DNA of 64,000 nt from an uncultured Oscillospiraceae bacterium (GTDB taxonomy: Bacteria > Bacillota > Clostridia > Oscillospirales > Acutalibacteraceae). The DNA is taken from contig CASDTR010000026.1 in NCBI GenBank assembly GCA_949283785.1, positions 37,349-101,348 of the forward strand, written 5' to 3'. The notes under the pieces are model-generated. The model did not search any database. It saw only the letters and a program-made list of their open reading frames with translations, and was not told the DNA's origin. A program made the position numbers and the translations under genes. Positions 23,697-33,504 of the stretch are shown here, in pieces. Numbering within the stretch: position 1 is the stretch's first letter; each line of letters starts with the position of its first letter.

Positions 23697-24899
23697 TTAT
23701 TTTTCGGCTTTTTCCGTACTTTCCGTCATGGGTTTAGGCTCTTCTTCCACATCGCATGGACGTTTCCAGAGGTGAATTGTGCCCTTATCGTTGAGAACTT
23801 TGAGCATTGTAATTGCAAGGGGCAGCAGGAACAGTCCCACGAAGCCGAAGAGCTTAAGTCCGAAGAACATGGCGATAATGGTGACGAAGGGCGGAAGGCC
23901 CAGCTGCATTGCCACAAGCTTCGGCTCTATGATCTGCCTTATTACGGTTATAACTCCGTAGATAATCAGAAGGCCGATTCCCATTCCTATATCTCCTACA
24001 ATAAAGGAATATACCGCCCAGGGGAGCACTACCGTGCCTGTGCCGAGTACCGGCACAATATCCACAACGCATGTGGCGAAGGCGATTACGAAAATATATG
24101 AGCTGTTGTAAACGCCGATTATTTTCAGTATATTCAGTCCGATAAACATTTCGGAGAATGTAATGAGCATAATTAGCAGATATGCTTTTAAAATTTTCTT
24201 TAATGAAGAGGATACCGTATTTCTGGAGTCCCTCACCGCTTCGATTTTTTCGGGAGAAATCTGGCGCTTTATAAAGCCCGAGATCCTCGGGAAGTCAGCG
24301 GTCATAAAGCAGCAGGCGATAATTGCTATCAGTATGGAAACAAGGGCCGAGGGTATCTGCTTTGCCGTATTCCACACACCCATGAGAGGAGTTTTCAAAA
24401 TCGAAAAATCTATGGACGGAAGACCAGAGGAAGCGAGATTCTGTCCTTCCGCTCCCGAAACGGAAGCCGCAACAGAGGCGTAGGTATCCATGATTTTCTT
24501 TTCTATCCCGTCTGGCAGGAACGTAACGGCATTGGCAAGGCTTATTTCAAACTGCTCCAGAAATTGGGGAAGGTTGTCGAGAATGTTTTTTACATAATCG
24601 AAAAATCCCATGAATTCCGAAATGATTTTTGCAATGATAAGGGATATGGGTCCGAGAAAGGCAAGCAGGATAAGCAGTACCATTATCACGCTGGAAAGAC
24701 CTCTTTTGAGAGGCGTTTTTCTTGTTATAAAATTCACGGGACGCTGCAGCATCATTGCTACGGCGAAAGCGGCCAAAAACGGAAAAGTGATCCAGAAAGC
24801 AAAATGCATGTAAAGATAAAACAGAATGATTATTACGGCAAAATAGAAGAAATTAATAAGAAAAGCGCGCCGTTTCATTATGGTCGCCGGTTTGGACAA
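23697..24899 (-). CDS. AI-2E family (YtvI-like) membrane protein
   Basis: 400 residues, seven to eight membrane segments. The family's core is recognisable: a long central amphipathic region, then AYLLIMLITFSEMFIGLNIL, DIVPVLGTGTVVLPWA and the signature EPKLVAMQLGLPPFVTIIAM. Members include the exporter YdiK/TqsA group and the sporulation protein YtvI. In Clostridia a YtvI-like role is plausible, but the sequence does not settle it. The start is a TTG with AAGGAG eleven bases upstream; an ATG at 24878 lacks a site. It is transcribed alone. Confidence 0.85.
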   Translation of the reverse strand: MSKPATIMKRRAFLINFFYFAVIIILFYLYMHFAFWITFPFLAAFAVAMMLQRPVNFITRKTPLKRGLSSVIMVLLILLAFLGPISLIIAKIISEFMGFFDYVKNILDNLPQFLEQFEISLANAVTFLPDGIEKKIMDTYASVAASVSGAEGQNLASSGLPSIDFSILKTPLMGVWNTAKQIPSALVSILIAIIACCFMTADFPRISGFIKRQISPEKIEAVRDSRNTVSSSLKKILKAYLLIMLITFSEMFIGLNILKIIGVYNSSYIFVIAFATCVVDIVPVLGTGTVVLPWAVYSFIVGDIGMGIGLLIIYGVITVIRQIIEPKLVAMQLGLPPFVTIIAMFFGLKLFGFVGLFLLPLAITMLKVLNDKGTIHLWKRPCDVEEEPKPMTESTEKAEK

Positions 24900-25120
24900 A
24901 TTATTTCACACTCCTTTTTGTTGCTGGCAAAAGCGGGGATATAAGTATTTTATACCATAATTTATTATAATACAACCGAGAAATCAACATTTTAACAAAA
25001 TTGAAAATCGGGGTTTATTCTGTTAATGGTTTATGGTAAAATAAACTGAATATATTTCAGCGCTTTACATGACTGCTATATTTTTGAAAAACGCCTGTGG
25101 CAGATTGGAAGATGGATTAA

Positions 25121-26371
25121 ATGAAAGTTGCAGTAATGGGATACGGTGTAGTCGGTTCCGGAGTTGTCGAGGTTATACAGGGCAACAACAAGGAGATCGT
25201 CAAGAGAAGCGGCCAGGATTCCGTTGACATTAAGTATATTCTCGACCTGCGCGACTTCCCCGGAGATCCCAATGAAGATAAATTTATCAAGGATTTCTCT
25301 CTGATAGAAAGAGATGAGGAAATTTCCGTCGTGGTAGAGACCATGGGCGGACTTAAGCCCGCTTTTGATTTCGTAATGGCCTGCCTTAAATCGGGCAAGA
25401 GCGTAGTTACCTCCAACAAGGAGCTTGTGGCCGCAAAGGGATGTGAGCTTTTAGAGGCCGCCAAGGAAAACAACGTCAACTTCCTTTTTGAGGCAAGCGT
25501 AGGCGGCGGAATACCCGTCATAAGGCCCATGAGCCAGTGCCTTGCGGCCAACAAAATCGAGGCTGTTGCGGGCATTCTCAACGGAACCACAAACTTTATT
25601 CTCACTAAAATGATAGACGACAACATGGACTTTGCCGAAGCTCTTAAGCTTGCTCAGGAAAACGGATACGCCGAGAGAAATCCCGCGGCGGACGTTGAGG
25701 GAATGGACGCATGCAGAAAGATATGCATTCTGGCATCCCTTGCCTATGAGCACCATGTCTATCCCGACGGAATATATACTGAGGGTATTACGAACGTGAC
25801 CCTTGAGGATGTTTCCTACGCGGAAAACTGGGGCGGAGTCATTAAGCTTATAGGAGCCACCGAGCCTGTTGAGGGCGGAGACAAGATAGCCGTTTATGTG
25901 CGTCCCTGCTTTGTTTCCTCTCACAGCCAGCTCTCCAACGTAAACGACGTTTTCAACGCCGTCCTTGTAAGAGGCGACGCTCTGGGTGATTCGGTCTTCT
26001 ACGGCAAGGGCGCGGGCAAGCTTCCCACCGCCAGCGCGGTAGTCGCAGATGTTATCGACTGCGCAAGGCATCTCGAAAAGAGAAAGCTCTTCGGCTGGGG
26101 ACCTGCCAAGGAAAACTTCGTGGCTGATACCATGGAACTTCCCGTTTCCGCCTATGTGCGCTTTACCTCTTCCGATACACAGGGAGCAAAGGATGCTCTT
26201 GTTTCAAAGTTCGGAGGAGTCAGGGAACTTTCAAGAGAGGGACAGCCGCAGAATGAAAAGGCATTTGTTGTATGCGCGGACAGCGAAAGGGCTCTCAGGG
26301 CAGAGCTTGAGGCTCTCGGCGGCAAAAGCGATTTCAAGCTCCTTTCACTTATGAAAATAGCGGATTTTTAA
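25121..26371 (+). CDS. hom: Homoserine dehydrogenase
   Basis: 416 residues. NAD(P) loop GYGVVGSGVVEVI, GKSVVTSNKELVAAKG, the catalytic and substrate segment FEASVGGGIPVIRP, then GILNGTTNFILTKM and AERNPAADVEGMDACRK. A C-terminal ACT-like segment (about 345-410) gives feedback control by threonine in this enzyme type. It reduces aspartate semialdehyde to homoserine for threonine and methionine. Aspartate kinase follows after 52 bases, so both ends of the branch are co-regulated. Confidence 0.95.
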   Translation: MKVAVMGYGVVGSGVVEVIQGNNKEIVKRSGQDSVDIKYILDLRDFPGDPNEDKFIKDFSLIERDEEISVVVETMGGLKPAFDFVMACLKSGKSVVTSNKELVAAKGCELLEAAKENNVNFLFEASVGGGIPVIRPMSQCLAANKIEAVAGILNGTTNFILTKMIDDNMDFAEALKLAQENGYAERNPAADVEGMDACRKICILASLAYEHHVYPDGIYTEGITNVTLEDVSYAENWGGVIKLIGATEPVEGGDKIAVYVRPCFVSSHSQLSNVNDVFNAVLVRGDALGDSVFYGKGAGKLPTASAVVADVIDCARHLEKRKLFGWGPAKENFVADTMELPVSAYVRFTSSDTQGAKDALVSKFGGVRELSREGQPQNEKAFVVCADSERALRAELEALGGKSDFKLLSLMKIADF

Positions 26372-26423
26372 TTTTTATCATACCATGACAGTAAACACCT
26401 ATAAATAAATCAGGAGGACAATT

Positions 26424-27632
26424 ATGGGACTTATAGTACAGAAATTCGGCGGAAGCTCTGTGGCGAACGCCGAGAGAGTTATGAATGTAGCCCGCATTGT
26501 AACCGAAACCTATCACAGCGGCAATGACGTTGTCGTCGTTGTGTCAGCTCAGGGCGATACCACCGATGATTTGATCGCCAAGGCTGCCGAAATCAATCCC
26601 AAGGCGTCAAAGAGAGAGATGGATATGCTTCTCACGGCAGGCGAGCAGATGTCGATTTCCCTTCTTGCCATGGCCATTGAATCTCTCGGATATCCTGTCA
26701 TTTCGCTTCTCGGCTGGCAGGCAGGTTTTAACACAAACTCTGCTTACGGTATGGCGAGAATTAAATCCATTAAAACAGACAGACTCCGCGCGGAGCTTGA
26801 CAAGCGCAACATAGTTGTTGTGGCGGGCTTCCAGGGACTCAATAAATACGACGACCTTACAACTCTCGGAAGAGGCGGCTCTGACACCAGCGCAGTTGCA
26901 ATCGCAAGCGCCCTTCACGCCGACCGCTGCCAGATCTTTACCGACGTTGAGGGAGTTTACACCGCTGACCCGAGAAAGGTTCCCGGAGCCAGAAAGCTTA
27001 AGGAGATCACCTACGACGAGATGCTTGAACTCGCGACTCTCGGCGCTCAGGTTCTCAACAACCGTTCCGTTGAAATGGCGAAGAAATATAATGTAGAAGT
27101 CGAGGTGCTTTCCAGCCTTAAAAGAGTACCCGGCACAATAGTCAAGGAGGTAGCAAACGTGGAAAAAATGCTTGTAAGAGGTGTCACAAAGGACACAGAC
27201 GTAGCCCGTATTTCAGTTGTAGGAGTTCCGGATGTTCCGGGGATCGCCTTTAAACTTTTCGCAAAGCTTGCCGCTAAAGGCGTAAACGTTGACATTATCC
27301 TTCAGTCCGTAGGCCGTGACGGCACAAAGGACATCACATTTACCGTAAGCGAGGGCAACGGACCTCTTGCAGTAGAGCTTGTAAAAGAAGTTGTGGATCT
27401 CCCTGAGGACAAGATCGTCTGCGACACAAATGTCGCCAAGATCTCCGTCGTAGGCGCCGGCATGGAGACTCATCCCGGCACAGCCTCCAAGATGTTCGAG
27501 GCTCTTTACGAGATCAACGTAAACATTCAAATGATCGCTACAAGCGAAATCAAGATCTCCGTTCTCATCGACGAGAAGGACGCCGACAGAGCGGTTACGG
27601 CTGTTCACAACAAGTTCCTTCCCGAGGAATAA
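26424..27632 (+). CDS. lysC: Aspartate kinase
   Basis: 402 residues. Kinase domain with QKFGGSSVANAERV at the N-terminus, GRGGSDTSAVAIASAL and FTDVEGVYTADPR. Two C-terminal ACT domains (about 265-335 and 345-400: DVARISVVGVPDVPGIAF, VAKISVVGAGMETHPGTA) bind lysine or threonine. It makes aspartyl phosphate, the entry step for lysine, threonine and methionine. It lies directly behind hom, with its own AGGAGG site, and ends at a strong terminator. Confidence 0.96.
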   Translation: MGLIVQKFGGSSVANAERVMNVARIVTETYHSGNDVVVVVSAQGDTTDDLIAKAAEINPKASKREMDMLLTAGEQMSISLLAMAIESLGYPVISLLGWQAGFNTNSAYGMARIKSIKTDRLRAELDKRNIVVVAGFQGLNKYDDLTTLGRGGSDTSAVAIASALHADRCQIFTDVEGVYTADPRKVPGARKLKEITYDEMLELATLGAQVLNNRSVEMAKKYNVEVEVLSSLKRVPGTIVKEVANVEKMLVRGVTKDTDVARISVVGVPDVPGIAFKLFAKLAAKGVNVDIILQSVGRDGTKDITFTVSEGNGPLAVELVKEVVDLPEDKIVCDTNVAKISVVGAGMETHPGTASKMFEALYEINVNIQMIATSEIKISVLIDEKDADRAVTAVHNKFLPEE

Positions 27633-27651
27633 TTTATCGTATTAACAGAAT

Positions 27652-27685
27652 CAGGCGGCGCATAAAGCGCCGCCTTTCTTTTTTG
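27652..27685 (+). terminator. Terminator of hom-lysC
   Basis: Stem AGGCGGCGC/GCGCCGCCT with ATAAA loop and TTCTTTTTT tail. Confidence 0.88.
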
Positions 27686-27862
27686 GGCAAACCGTGCGCA
27701 AGGATATATGATTTTAGAAAAGCATGGAAGAAAATTGCGCGCATACAAAAAAGCCATGGAAAAACCGTCAATTTTTAACAGGAAAAATGCATTAAATAGT
27801 ATTCGGGAAAACGGTTATATTGCACGAAATATGATTTTGCAACCCTGTGATTTATATTATCA

Positions 27863-27891
27863 TTGACCCAACAGCGGTTTTGTAATAGAAT
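27863..27891 (+). promoter_or_regulatory. Promoter of the GPH symporter gene
   Basis: TTGACC (27863-27868), 17-base spacer, TAGAAT (27886-27891), 33 bases before the preferred TTG start. Confidence 0.65.
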
Positions 27892-27923
27892 TAAACAAAG
27901 TGACTGTTTTGGGGGAGATGAAT

Positions 27924-30062
27924 TTGGAAAAATTTAAGAAAGTTGCATCGGACGTTATAAAAGAGGTGACGGGACACTGGAGCAAACCCGCCAAGGGAAA
28001 TTATGTTTCCTACAAGGAGATAATGAATCTCGGAATCGGCGGAATGGGACAGCAGTTTGTAACTCTTGTCACGGGATGTCTTGCCCTGTCGGCGGGAAAC
28101 ACCCTTTTGGGGGCGACTCTCGGCATAAAGCCCCTTCATCTTCAGTATATGGCCACGGTGCAGACTGTTTTGAATCTCATCTTTTACGTTATCAGGGGAA
28201 AAATCGTGGACAATACCCGCACAAAATACGGCAGGTTCCGTCCCTACATAGCGATAATGGGCTTTCCCCTTGTGATAGTTTCGGCTGTATTTATTTTCCT
28301 TCCCTTTGAGACCATGTCTTACAGCACCGTTTTGGCGCTTACCTTCTGTTTTTCAATAACCATAAGTATGGTGCAGCCCTTTTACCTTGACTCCTATACG
28401 GAGCTTCAAACGGTCATCAGCCCCGACAGCAAGGAGCGCACCAAGGTAATTACCATAAACGCCCTCGTCTATTCGGCTGCCCCTACCATTACGGGATTTT
28501 TAGTGCCCGTGCTTGTAAACTTTACGGGAGGCTATACGAGCATTTCATCGTACCGCTGGATATATGTGCCGATTGCCGTGCTGGGTCTCGGACTTAATTT
28601 TTTTGCCGCTTTCGGCTGCAAGGAAAGGGTCGTAGCTTCCAAGAATTATGTGCAGCGGGTGGGAGTGATCGAGGGCTGCCTTCAAATTTACAGAAACAAG
28701 CACTGGTGGCTCAGGACCGTTGCAGGTTTGGTCAGCTTCCTTGAGGGAGCCTGCGGCGGAATATTCATGTGGATTTACATTTACGATGTACAGGATACCA
28801 CGCAGTACGGCGTCCTCAATACGGTGCTGGGAACGGCCTCCGGCATCGGCATGGCAATCACCCCGTGGATACTCGGAAAGCTGGGCAACAAAAAGCTGCT
28901 TATTTTCCACAATTCCATGAACATACTTTTTGTCACCGCCATGACCTTTACTTTCAAAATGCCGCTGCTGCTTTTCGTGTTTATGTATTTGAATGCGATG
29001 ATAAATTCATTTGCAAACGTGTACAACCAGGTAATGCACTCGGAGGTAAAGGATTATCAGCAGTATATTTCGGGAAAAAGAATGGACTTTATGTTCGGTA
29101 CGGCGGGACTCATCACCACCCCCATTACCCTTTGCACGGGATATATCATCCCATGGGTCTACGAATACATGGGCCTTACCGTGGACTATGATATTCTCTA
29201 TGACCCTCAAATAAGAAACTCTCTTTTCTTTGTGCTGTGCTGCCTCTCGGTACTGGGAGCAGTGCTCAATCTCATACCATTCATGTTTTACAGTATGTCC
29301 CGCGAAAAGCACCGCAATATCATTAAAGTCCTCGAGTACAGAGCCATGTTTGACGACTACGAGAAGGGCTGCCTCACTCAGGACAGAATAGACCTCAATG
29401 TAGAAGGTATAAGGGAGAGCTATGGATTTATCAGTGCTCCTGAGCCTGATTTTGCACTCCTTCGCCGCAATCTGAAAGAGGCCAAAGGCAGAGAAGCGAA
29501 AAAAACGGCTGCGGCAGCCTTGAAAGAAGCCAAAGCACTGATGACCGAAAAGCAGGAAAGCGCAATTCTCACTGATGAGCTTGATAAATTCAATAAACCT
29601 GAAATATGTCATCAGGTAAAGCGGGCGCAGGAGCTTCTGGATATGGGTATAGATAACCTTACGGGCTTTACAAAGGATACGGTAAATGAGGCGAAAGCTC
29701 AGCAGGCTGTTACAAAAGAGGAAAAGGAAATGAAAAAATACGATGTCCGCAGAGCGAAAAGACTTGTAAGGATGTCAAAGAGGATAAAGAAATGTTATCC
29801 TGACGGAGTGAAAGTGCCCGAGGAGGATCTGGTGGAGAAGGCCTTCAATATGCCGAAAGATACCCCCGAGCAGGATAAGGCGCGTTCGCGGGCCGTTGAG
29901 AGAGCAGAGAAAACACTTCTGCGTTACGGCAGGGTAATGAAGCCGTGGCTTGACGCTCAGGAGCTTCTCAGGCAGGAGCGCATAAGCCGCACTATTCTCG
30001 ATGACGTTATGAAAAGATATGACGAGTATCACGGCTGCGCCGAAGAATCGGCCAAAGCATAA
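27924..30062 (+). CDS. GPH-family sugar:cation symporter with long charged C-terminal tail
   Basis: About 712 residues from the TTG at 27924, six bases after GGGGGAG. An ATG at 27918 is too close to that site. The first 490 residues form about 12 membrane segments of the MFS/GPH type (VDNTRTKYGRFRPYIAIMG is the family loop; HSEVKDYQQYISGKRMDFMFG in the second half). The remaining 200 or so residues are a K/E-rich helical tail, well beyond the usual 450-500 residue length. They hold no PTS-like domain that I recognise. It probably imports a glycoside or hexuronide with cations. The next gene, a lipoprotein, follows after 12 bases. Confidence 0.82.
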   Translation: MEKFKKVASDVIKEVTGHWSKPAKGNYVSYKEIMNLGIGGMGQQFVTLVTGCLALSAGNTLLGATLGIKPLHLQYMATVQTVLNLIFYVIRGKIVDNTRTKYGRFRPYIAIMGFPLVIVSAVFIFLPFETMSYSTVLALTFCFSITISMVQPFYLDSYTELQTVISPDSKERTKVITINALVYSAAPTITGFLVPVLVNFTGGYTSISSYRWIYVPIAVLGLGLNFFAAFGCKERVVASKNYVQRVGVIEGCLQIYRNKHWWLRTVAGLVSFLEGACGGIFMWIYIYDVQDTTQYGVLNTVLGTASGIGMAITPWILGKLGNKKLLIFHNSMNILFVTAMTFTFKMPLLLFVFMYLNAMINSFANVYNQVMHSEVKDYQQYISGKRMDFMFGTAGLITTPITLCTGYIIPWVYEYMGLTVDYDILYDPQIRNSLFFVLCCLSVLGAVLNLIPFMFYSMSREKHRNIIKVLEYRAMFDDYEKGCLTQDRIDLNVEGIRESYGFISAPEPDFALLRRNLKEAKGREAKKTAAAALKEAKALMTEKQESAILTDELDKFNKPEICHQVKRAQELLDMGIDNLTGFTKDTVNEAKAQQAVTKEEKEMKKYDVRRAKRLVRMSKRIKKCYPDGVKVPEEDLVEKAFNMPKDTPEQDKARSRAVERAEKTLLRYGRVMKPWLDAQELLRQERISRTILDDVMKRYDEYHGCAEESAKA

Positions 30063-30074
30063 GGAGGTACGACA

Positions 30075-30920
30075 ATGAAAAAGAAAATATTGCGCTGTAT
30101 CTCCGCCGCGGTTTCAGCGGTGCTGCTGCTCAGCTTTGCAGGCTGCGTTCAGCCCACTCCCGAAGAATTTGACACTATGTTTAAAACGGCCGTAGAAAAC
30201 TCCTTTAAAGCCCCCTTCTTTTACTGGAAGGAGACAAAAGTAAGCGGCAAAAATTCCGAATATACCTCCTGCAACGTCCTTACGGCTTTGGATAATAAAT
30301 ATGAGCCCGTTCTCGACGAAAGCGGCGATTACGCAGAGGTTTCGATCAATATAATGAAAACCGAAAACGAAAAGAGCGTATATGAGCTTTACTGCGGAAA
30401 ATCCGCCTCCTCTCAGGGCGGAGAAACAAAGGAAATGCTCTTTACAAAGGATATTGACCCCGAAACGGGAAAATCGGTAAATAAAGTTACTCCCATGACC
30501 GCAGAGGCATATTTAAATCACAAGGATTTTGAAGCCTATACCCTTGAATCAAAGCTCAAAGAGGTCTCGGGTCTTACAACTGCCGATATGGATTTGACGG
30601 GAGATAAATGCGGCATTGAGAAGAAGGGCAACGTTACAACCGTAAACTTTATCCTTACCGATGAATATTTTGAAAGATACGAAAAGGAAAACGGCGGAGA
30701 GTCCATGTTTAAGGGCAGCAAGAGGGTGGAGATAGAAATAGCCTTCGAGCGCATTTCCCATGTTATCGTCTATTCCGACGAAGCTATTGCGGGCACATCC
30801 CTTACAATAGAAAGCGAACCATATAAGCTTTTTATAGTCTATCTCGGACCGAAATTTTCAATTCCCTCCTATGACGAAAAGGATAAGGACGGAAAGAATG
30901 TATACGAATACGCAGGTTAA
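30075..30920 (+). CDS. Lipoprotein of unknown function
   Basis: 281 residues with a type II signal peptide: a basic start (MKKKILR), a hydrophobic core and lipobox LSFAGC (Cys about 24). The mature part has no recognised domain and is mainly polar. The start has AAGGAGG upstream. It follows the symporter after 12 bases, so the two are co-transcribed, and it may be an extracellular partner of the transport system. No ligand-binding fold is evident from motifs. Confidence 0.7.
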   Translation: MKKKILRCISAAVSAVLLLSFAGCVQPTPEEFDTMFKTAVENSFKAPFFYWKETKVSGKNSEYTSCNVLTALDNKYEPVLDESGDYAEVSINIMKTENEKSVYELYCGKSASSQGGETKEMLFTKDIDPETGKSVNKVTPMTAEAYLNHKDFEAYTLESKLKEVSGLTTADMDLTGDKCGIEKKGNVTTVNFILTDEYFERYEKENGGESMFKGSKRVEIEIAFERISHVIVYSDEAIAGTSLTIESEPYKLFIVYLGPKFSIPSYDEKDKDGKNVYEYAG

Positions 30921-31393
30921 AATTCAAAGCAGCGATATTTAGATAAGCGAAAGAAAAAGCTGTCCGAAGGGACAGATGATACTGCCGAAAAACTAAATTT
31001 TTGCACACACCCCTGTCTCCCTTGTGTAAAGGGAGATGTCACGGCGTAAGACGTGACAGAGGGATTGTATTCAGAAAAACCTGATGCGGCGCAGAAAACA
31101 GCAACTTTAAAACTGTTTAAGCGTAAAAACAACTTTATCTACAAGCTGAGATGTCCGAATGGACAGCTTTTTCTGTGTATTTTTATACGATGTCCTGAAT
31201 GGACATTTATGTATTAATATGATATCATTTTTACACAAAATATAAAATAATATTATTATAAAACTGTAAATAATATTACAAGGCTGCTGGGAGAAAGGTG
31301 ATTCCCCTGGTACAGTAATTCCTTTGTATATTACTAACTAAACGTTAACTATATTTAACCTATTTTAATATATTAAAGAAAGGGGTTACTGTG
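30921..31393. other. AT-rich intergenic stretch with palindromic element
   Basis: Contains paired palindromes TCTCCCTT/AAGGGAGA (31016-31036) and TGTCACG/CGTGACA (31037-31058), in the style of short dispersed repeats of gut Clostridia. Three small hairpins of the form TGTCC..GGACA lie near 30960, 31152 and 31186. Base composition turns strongly AT-rich after about 31180. No gene is seen. Confidence 0.6.
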
Positions 31394-32425
31394 ATGAAAT
31401 TAAGAAAATTATTATCTTTTGTCTGCTGCTTGATTTTTATTTTTACTTTTGCGGTTTCAAATGTTTACGCTGCGGCATTTACTGACGAAAGTGTAATTGA
31501 CAATTATCTTTCAGAAGCGGGCTTCCCTGATGATATTATAGAAATTCTTCCCGACCAACTAAAGCAAACGTATTATGAGAAGCGGGCTTTTTTTGAATCA
31601 TACGAAACGACTTATGGGATAATGACGGAAGAATATTCCATTGAGTACACGTTAAATGAAGCGCAAGAAATAGTTATAAATGAAGAAAATATGAAAGAAT
31701 ATGAAAGGTTTGCGAAAGACAGTGAAGCCGTTAAGAAAGTTAAAGAAGACAAAAGCACTGTGAGTTCTGAGGCTATTATAAACATCCCAGAATCCTATGG
31801 AAAAACATACACATTTAACGAACAAATTACTTCTAACGTTTCTCCGAATAGTATTATTTCGGACACAAACTGGAGAGGAGCGTTGCTAATTATGGGAACG
31901 GTGCAAAGCAATAATCTTATACAAAAGCAAATTACATATATGTGGAGCTGGAATTATGCGCCATTTTGGACTTTAACAGATCATATGGCTGTAGCTTGGA
32001 GTAAAAACTTTACTTTGATCGAAGGTACAGTAGAGTATATGTATACGCCTATGCTTGTAGAGGAGGAGGAAATTGTTCTAGCAGGAGAGCCTATAACAAG
32101 TGGTGGTACAATAAAGTTTGAATTAGATTGCGGCTTTGGTGTAGAATTCAATCTTGTAAGACTATTTCGAGTGGACGGCGATGTAAATGATTATCCTGCA
32201 AATTGTCATATGGGATATGTAACAGGAGAAATAAAAAAATATCTAACAGGCGACGATCGCGGTCAGCAAAATTCAGCAAGTGCAAAAGGAAAATATTATC
32301 ATCAGGTACTCATGCCTGGCGGTTCATTACAATTTACACCAGATGGTCCTTCAATTGATATTACTGCCAGAGGAGCGTATTGTGAATCTCGAGAAACATA
32401 CAGAGATTTCGATTTTTATCAATAA
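31394..32425 (+). CDS. Secreted protein of unknown function
   Basis: 343 residues from the ATG at 31394 (AAAGGGG nine bases upstream). A signal peptide (MKLRKLLSFVCCLIFIFTFA to about VYAAA) is followed by a charged helical region (about 30-125) and a C-terminal half rich in beta-prone and aromatic residues (MWSWNYAPFWTL, LDCGFGVEFNLVRLF). No family recognised. Codons are AT-rich (many AAA, GAA, ATA, TTA) compared with neighbours, suggesting horizontal acquisition. It is followed by a small membrane protein in the same style. Confidence 0.65.
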   Translation: MKLRKLLSFVCCLIFIFTFAVSNVYAAAFTDESVIDNYLSEAGFPDDIIEILPDQLKQTYYEKRAFFESYETTYGIMTEEYSIEYTLNEAQEIVINEENMKEYERFAKDSEAVKKVKEDKSTVSSEAIINIPESYGKTYTFNEQITSNVSPNSIISDTNWRGALLIMGTVQSNNLIQKQITYMWSWNYAPFWTLTDHMAVAWSKNFTLIEGTVEYMYTPMLVEEEEIVLAGEPITSGGTIKFELDCGFGVEFNLVRLFRVDGDVNDYPANCHMGYVTGEIKKYLTGDDRGQQNSASAKGKYYHQVLMPGGSLQFTPDGPSIDITARGAYCESRETYRDFDFYQ

Positions 32426-32467
32426 TCAATGTTAACAAAATATGTTAAATATTACTGAGGTGATTTC

Positions 32468-32662
32468 ATGAATTCAAAATCTATCAAATACTTACTTTTT
32501 GGTATAGGTATGATGCTTCTGGCTATTTTATGTAATAATTTTTATAAAGGTGAAGGTGTTGGTGCAAGTTTTTTTGTCATATTAATGTATGCTATAATCC
32601 CTTATGTCTCAATGATTGTAGGCTTATTTTACTTAATTAAAGGCCTTGTAACCAAAGAATAA
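32468..32662 (+). CDS. Small two-helix membrane protein
   Basis: 64 residues, with two membrane helices (about 7-25 and 36-59) and a short polar loop with KGEGVG. Start ATG behind GAGGTG. No family recognised. It lies 42 bases after the AT-rich secreted-protein gene, shares its base composition and was probably acquired with it. Confidence 0.6.
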   Translation: MNSKSIKYLLFGIGMMLLAILCNNFYKGEGVGASFFVILMYAIIPYVSMIVGLFYLIKGLVTKE

Positions 32663-32675
32663 TATAACAAACAAA

Positions 32676-32702
32676 TGCCGCCGCAGATTTTTCTGCGGCG
32701 GC
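32676..32702. terminator. Strong palindrome after the small membrane protein
   Basis: GCCGCCGCAGA/TCTGCGGCGGC with a TTT loop but no long U-tract on either strand. It is a weak terminator candidate or an mRNA 3'-end stabiliser. Confidence 0.45.
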
Positions 32703-32823
32703 AATGCTGATTTAATGCCAAATATAATGCAAAAAAAATAAAACAGCCTGCATTAAAAGTTTTTGTAACCTTAAACGCAGGCATATTTGTTTATTAATTT
32801 TAATTGCTGAAAAATGTTGTGCG

Positions 32824-32848
32824 GCTTAAAAGCGGACTTGTCCGCCTG
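32824..32848 (-). terminator. Terminator of the dCMP deaminase gene
   Basis: On the minus strand GCGGAC-AA-GTCCGC followed by TTTTAAG. Confidence 0.6.
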
Positions 32849-32886
32849 CGGCGGCAAAACTTTTATTACTATTATTAATGTAATCC

Positions 32887-33384
32887 TCAAACGCTCTCCT
32901 CTTTAAGGTCGATTGTTATTGAGGGGTGGCTGAAGGTGAGCTTTGTGTATTTTACTCCCGCAGAGTTAAGCATACGTTTAGAGGCCTTTACCCCTACGCT
33001 GTCGGCATATTTGTCGGAAAGGTAGATTATCTCCTTTATTCCGCACTGGATAATGGCCTTGGCGCACTCGTTGCAGGGGAAAAGAGGAACGTAAATTTTG
33101 CATCCCTCAAGGGAACCGCCGGGATTGTTTAAAATGGCGTTGAGCTCGGCGTGGCACACATAGGGGTATTTGGTGTCGTAATTGTTATCCCCCGTCCTGT
33201 CCCAGGGGAATTCGTCGTCGCTGCATCCTATGGGGAAGCCGTTGTAGCCTACCGACATAATCTTGTTTTTGGCGTTTACAATGCAGGCTCCCACCTGTGT
33301 GTTGGGGTCCTTGCTGCGCATGGAAGCTAAAATCGCAACTCCCATAAAATACTCGTCCCAGGAAATATAGTCCTGTCTTTTCAT
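32887..33384 (-). CDS. dCMP / cytidine deaminase family protein (ComEB-like)
   Basis: 165 residues. Zinc-dependent deaminase motifs: [10 protein letters not shown] (His ligand and catalytic Glu) and [12 protein letters not shown] (two Cys ligands). An N-terminal extra zinc-binding style segment ([21 protein letters not shown]) fits dCMP deaminases, which supply dUMP for thymidylate synthesis. The length is typical. It is divergent from secA with about 300 bases between and is transcribed alone. Confidence 0.9.
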   Translation of the reverse strand: MKRQDYISWDEYFMGVAILASMRSKDPNTQVGACIVNAKNKIMSVGYNGFPIGCSDDEFPWDRTGDNNYDTKYPYVCHAELNAILNNPGGSLEGCKIYVPLFPCNECAKAIIQCGIKEIIYLSDKYADSVGVKASKRMLNSAGVKYTKLTFSHPSITIDLKEESV

Positions 33385-33504
33385 TATCCTTTCGCCTCCG
33401 CTCGCCGATTTGTTTTAAGCTTTAACTGCATTTTATCACAGGAAAAGGGCTATTTCAATGACAGCTCGCAGGTTTATTTTTTATCGAAAATAAAAAGTGC
33501 AAAT

